This document shows positions 62,923 to 64,000 of a stretch of 64,000 nucleotides of DNA, in pieces. The notes under the pieces were generated by a model. The model searched no databases and had not been told where the DNA came from. It saw only the letters and a program-made list of their open reading frames with translations. The stretch spans positions 1,636,001 to 1,700,000 of the forward strand of contig NC_064039.1 in the NCBI RefSeq assembly GCF_932526225.1. Direction: 5' to 3'. A program made the position numbers and the translations under genes. The stretch is from Nematostella vectensis. Its lineage: Eukaryota > Cnidaria > Anthozoa > Actiniaria > Edwardsiidae. The first letter of the stretch is position 1. Each line of letters opens with the position of its first letter.

Positions 62923-63627
62923 ATGTCACAATTTATAAATTTAAATGTCACAATTAATAGCAAAGAAATAGAACAGGTAGATTCTTTTAAATTTCTTGGT
63001 ATCTACATAGACTCAAAACATAATTGGCAAAGTCACATCAACATCGTGTGTCAGAAAATAGCAAAGAACATAGGAATAATAAGATATATAAGCCGCTATC
63101 TTCCACAGAAAGCTTTAATGACACTTTACTATTCCCTTGTCTATCCATACTTAACATATGGAAATATATTATGGGCAAACAGCTTTTCTTTAGACAAACA
63201 AGGGCATATCAGTAAAAAGTTAGACAAACTCTTAAAACTTCAAAAGAAAATAGTTAGAATTATTTCATATTCACATTTCCTAGCCCATACGAAGCCAATT
63301 TTTAAAAATCTGAACATTTTAAGAATAGACGAGACCCACTACTTGGAGACAGCTACTTTTATGTATAGGTTAACTCACGGTATATTACCAAACATTTTGG
63401 TCACTATTTTAAAAAATGAAACACAGTCACATTCTTACAGTACCCGAACTTCAAATAATCTTTACATTAAATTCAAAAAAACTTCATTTGGACAGCAATC
63501 CATTTCTTATAGAGGGAAAAAGCTGTGGAACAATTTGAATTCTGAAATAAAATCAAAACCAAGCATTCCATCTTTCAAAACGAGCATACGGAAACAGCTT
63601 ATTGATGACCTGGGGCATGATTCATAA
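62923..63627 (+). CDS. LINE RT C-terminal remnant
   Basis: 234 codons. They begin with VDSFKFLGIYIDSKHNWQSH, the post-RT 'FLG' region of jockey/CR1-like elements, and continue through YLTYGNILWANS, KLLKLQKKIVRIISYS and SISYRGKKLWNNLNSE. The catalytic RT core lies upstream of the truncation and is absent. It belongs to a different lineage from the LINE in unit F, as the residues differ throughout. Confidence 0.85.
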   Translation: MSQFINLNVTINSKEIEQVDSFKFLGIYIDSKHNWQSHINIVCQKIAKNIGIIRYISRYLPQKALMTLYYSLVYPYLTYGNILWANSFSLDKQGHISKKLDKLLKLQKKIVRIISYSHFLAHTKPIFKNLNILRIDETHYLETATFMYRLTHGILPNILVTILKNETQSHSYSTRTSNNLYIKFKKTSFGQQSISYRGKKLWNNLNSEIKSKPSIPSFKTSIRKQLIDDLGHDS

Positions 63628-63890
63628 TGTTTGATAAAATAACTAGATGATTGCTTGTGATTTATAATCAGCATAGTTATACTTGATTACCAATGACATG
63701 TAATGATTTAAAAAAGTGTACTGTGTTAATTACATCTTAAGAGCCAAAAAAAAAAAAAACTTTGAAAACTCTGAAAACTATAAAAGGATTCTATAATTAC
63801 AAGCTTTGCTTCCTTTAGAATCCTTTCCATTTGCATATAAATTCGATGTAATTACATAGAAAATGTATCAAGTGAATGGATAAATAAATG
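62923..63890 (+). mobile_element. 3' fragment of a second LINE
   Basis: Plus-strand, strongly 5'-truncated. The coding remnant is followed by about 260 bp of 3' UTR ending in an aatgaatagaatggaatgaa-type tail. A small duplication (aaatgtcacaattta, twice) marks its left edge. Confidence 0.8.
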
Positions 63891-64000
63891 AATAGAATGG
63901 AATGAATGGAAATGAGGCATTGTGTTTATGGAGCATGCGCAATGAATGGCAGTAATACTCTAGAGGAATCTAACCGGCGACCAGCCTTCCCCTGTGTGTC
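63891..64000. other. Right edge, nothing recognised
   Basis: A short unannotated stretch after the LINE tail; no feature can be supported. Confidence 0.4.

Overview
The window is nuclear DNA of an animal. Spliced genes with GT..AG introns (CHMP3, cytosolic aspartate aminotransferase, YOD1) sit among satellites, minisatellites, MITE-like foldbacks, a Ty3/gypsy element and truncated LINEs. Gene content, the NHL-repeat protein and the repeat style fit a cnidarian, most likely an anthozoan (sea anemone or coral). That assignment is inference from family knowledge, not a database match.

Layout. About 0.44-9.48 kb is a 39-bp satellite interrupted by a TA-flanked MITE (472-610), a complete Ty3/gypsy LTR retrotransposon (4138-8615, minus strand, identical 123-bp LTRs, 5-bp target duplication) and a LINE 3' tail (9020-9284). 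10.4-16.2 kb is CHMP3 (ESCRT-III) on the minus strand in seven exons, with two introns filled by minisatellites. It shares a roughly 360-bp divergent promoter, containing a palindromic CRE, with GOT1 (16.6-23.0 kb, plus strand). GOT1 has two alternative last exons, one of which encodes a C-terminal SHL that fits a peroxisomal targeting signal. 23.7-25.2 kb holds two minisatellites. An intronless two-TM protein gene lies at 26.0 kb. YOD1 (OTU deubiquitinase) occupies 27.7-32.25 kb on the minus strand and is followed by an archaemetzincin pseudogene fragment.

34.6-62.4 kb is the most unusual part: six head-to-tail units (A-F). Four are about 4.1 kb and each carries an intact, intronless 608-codon ORF (35079, 39142, 52818, 56940). 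Two are internally deleted and share the same junction. The 608-residue protein has an S/T-Q-rich acidic N-terminus, three copies of a short beta-type motif resembling RHIM/amyloid signalling motifs, a PIP-box-like sequence next to basic clusters, and a helical TPR-like C-terminal half. I do not recognise it as a named family. Unit D is split by a 6.9-kb segment (44215-51095) bounded by 16-bp terminal inverted repeats and a 6-bp target duplication. This segment carries a broken Cys-rich/NHL-propeller gene, one of whose stops lies in a UGA-CUAG readthrough-type context. Unit F is split by a 5'-truncated LINE (59731-61544). The window ends in a second LINE fragment.

CHMP3, GOT1 and YOD1 are unrelated housekeeping genes. 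The 608-aa array and the NHL segment look like young, lineage-specific accessory DNA. Splice sites were assigned by eye from GT/AG signals, reading frame and recalled family conservation; no alignment or transcript data were available.
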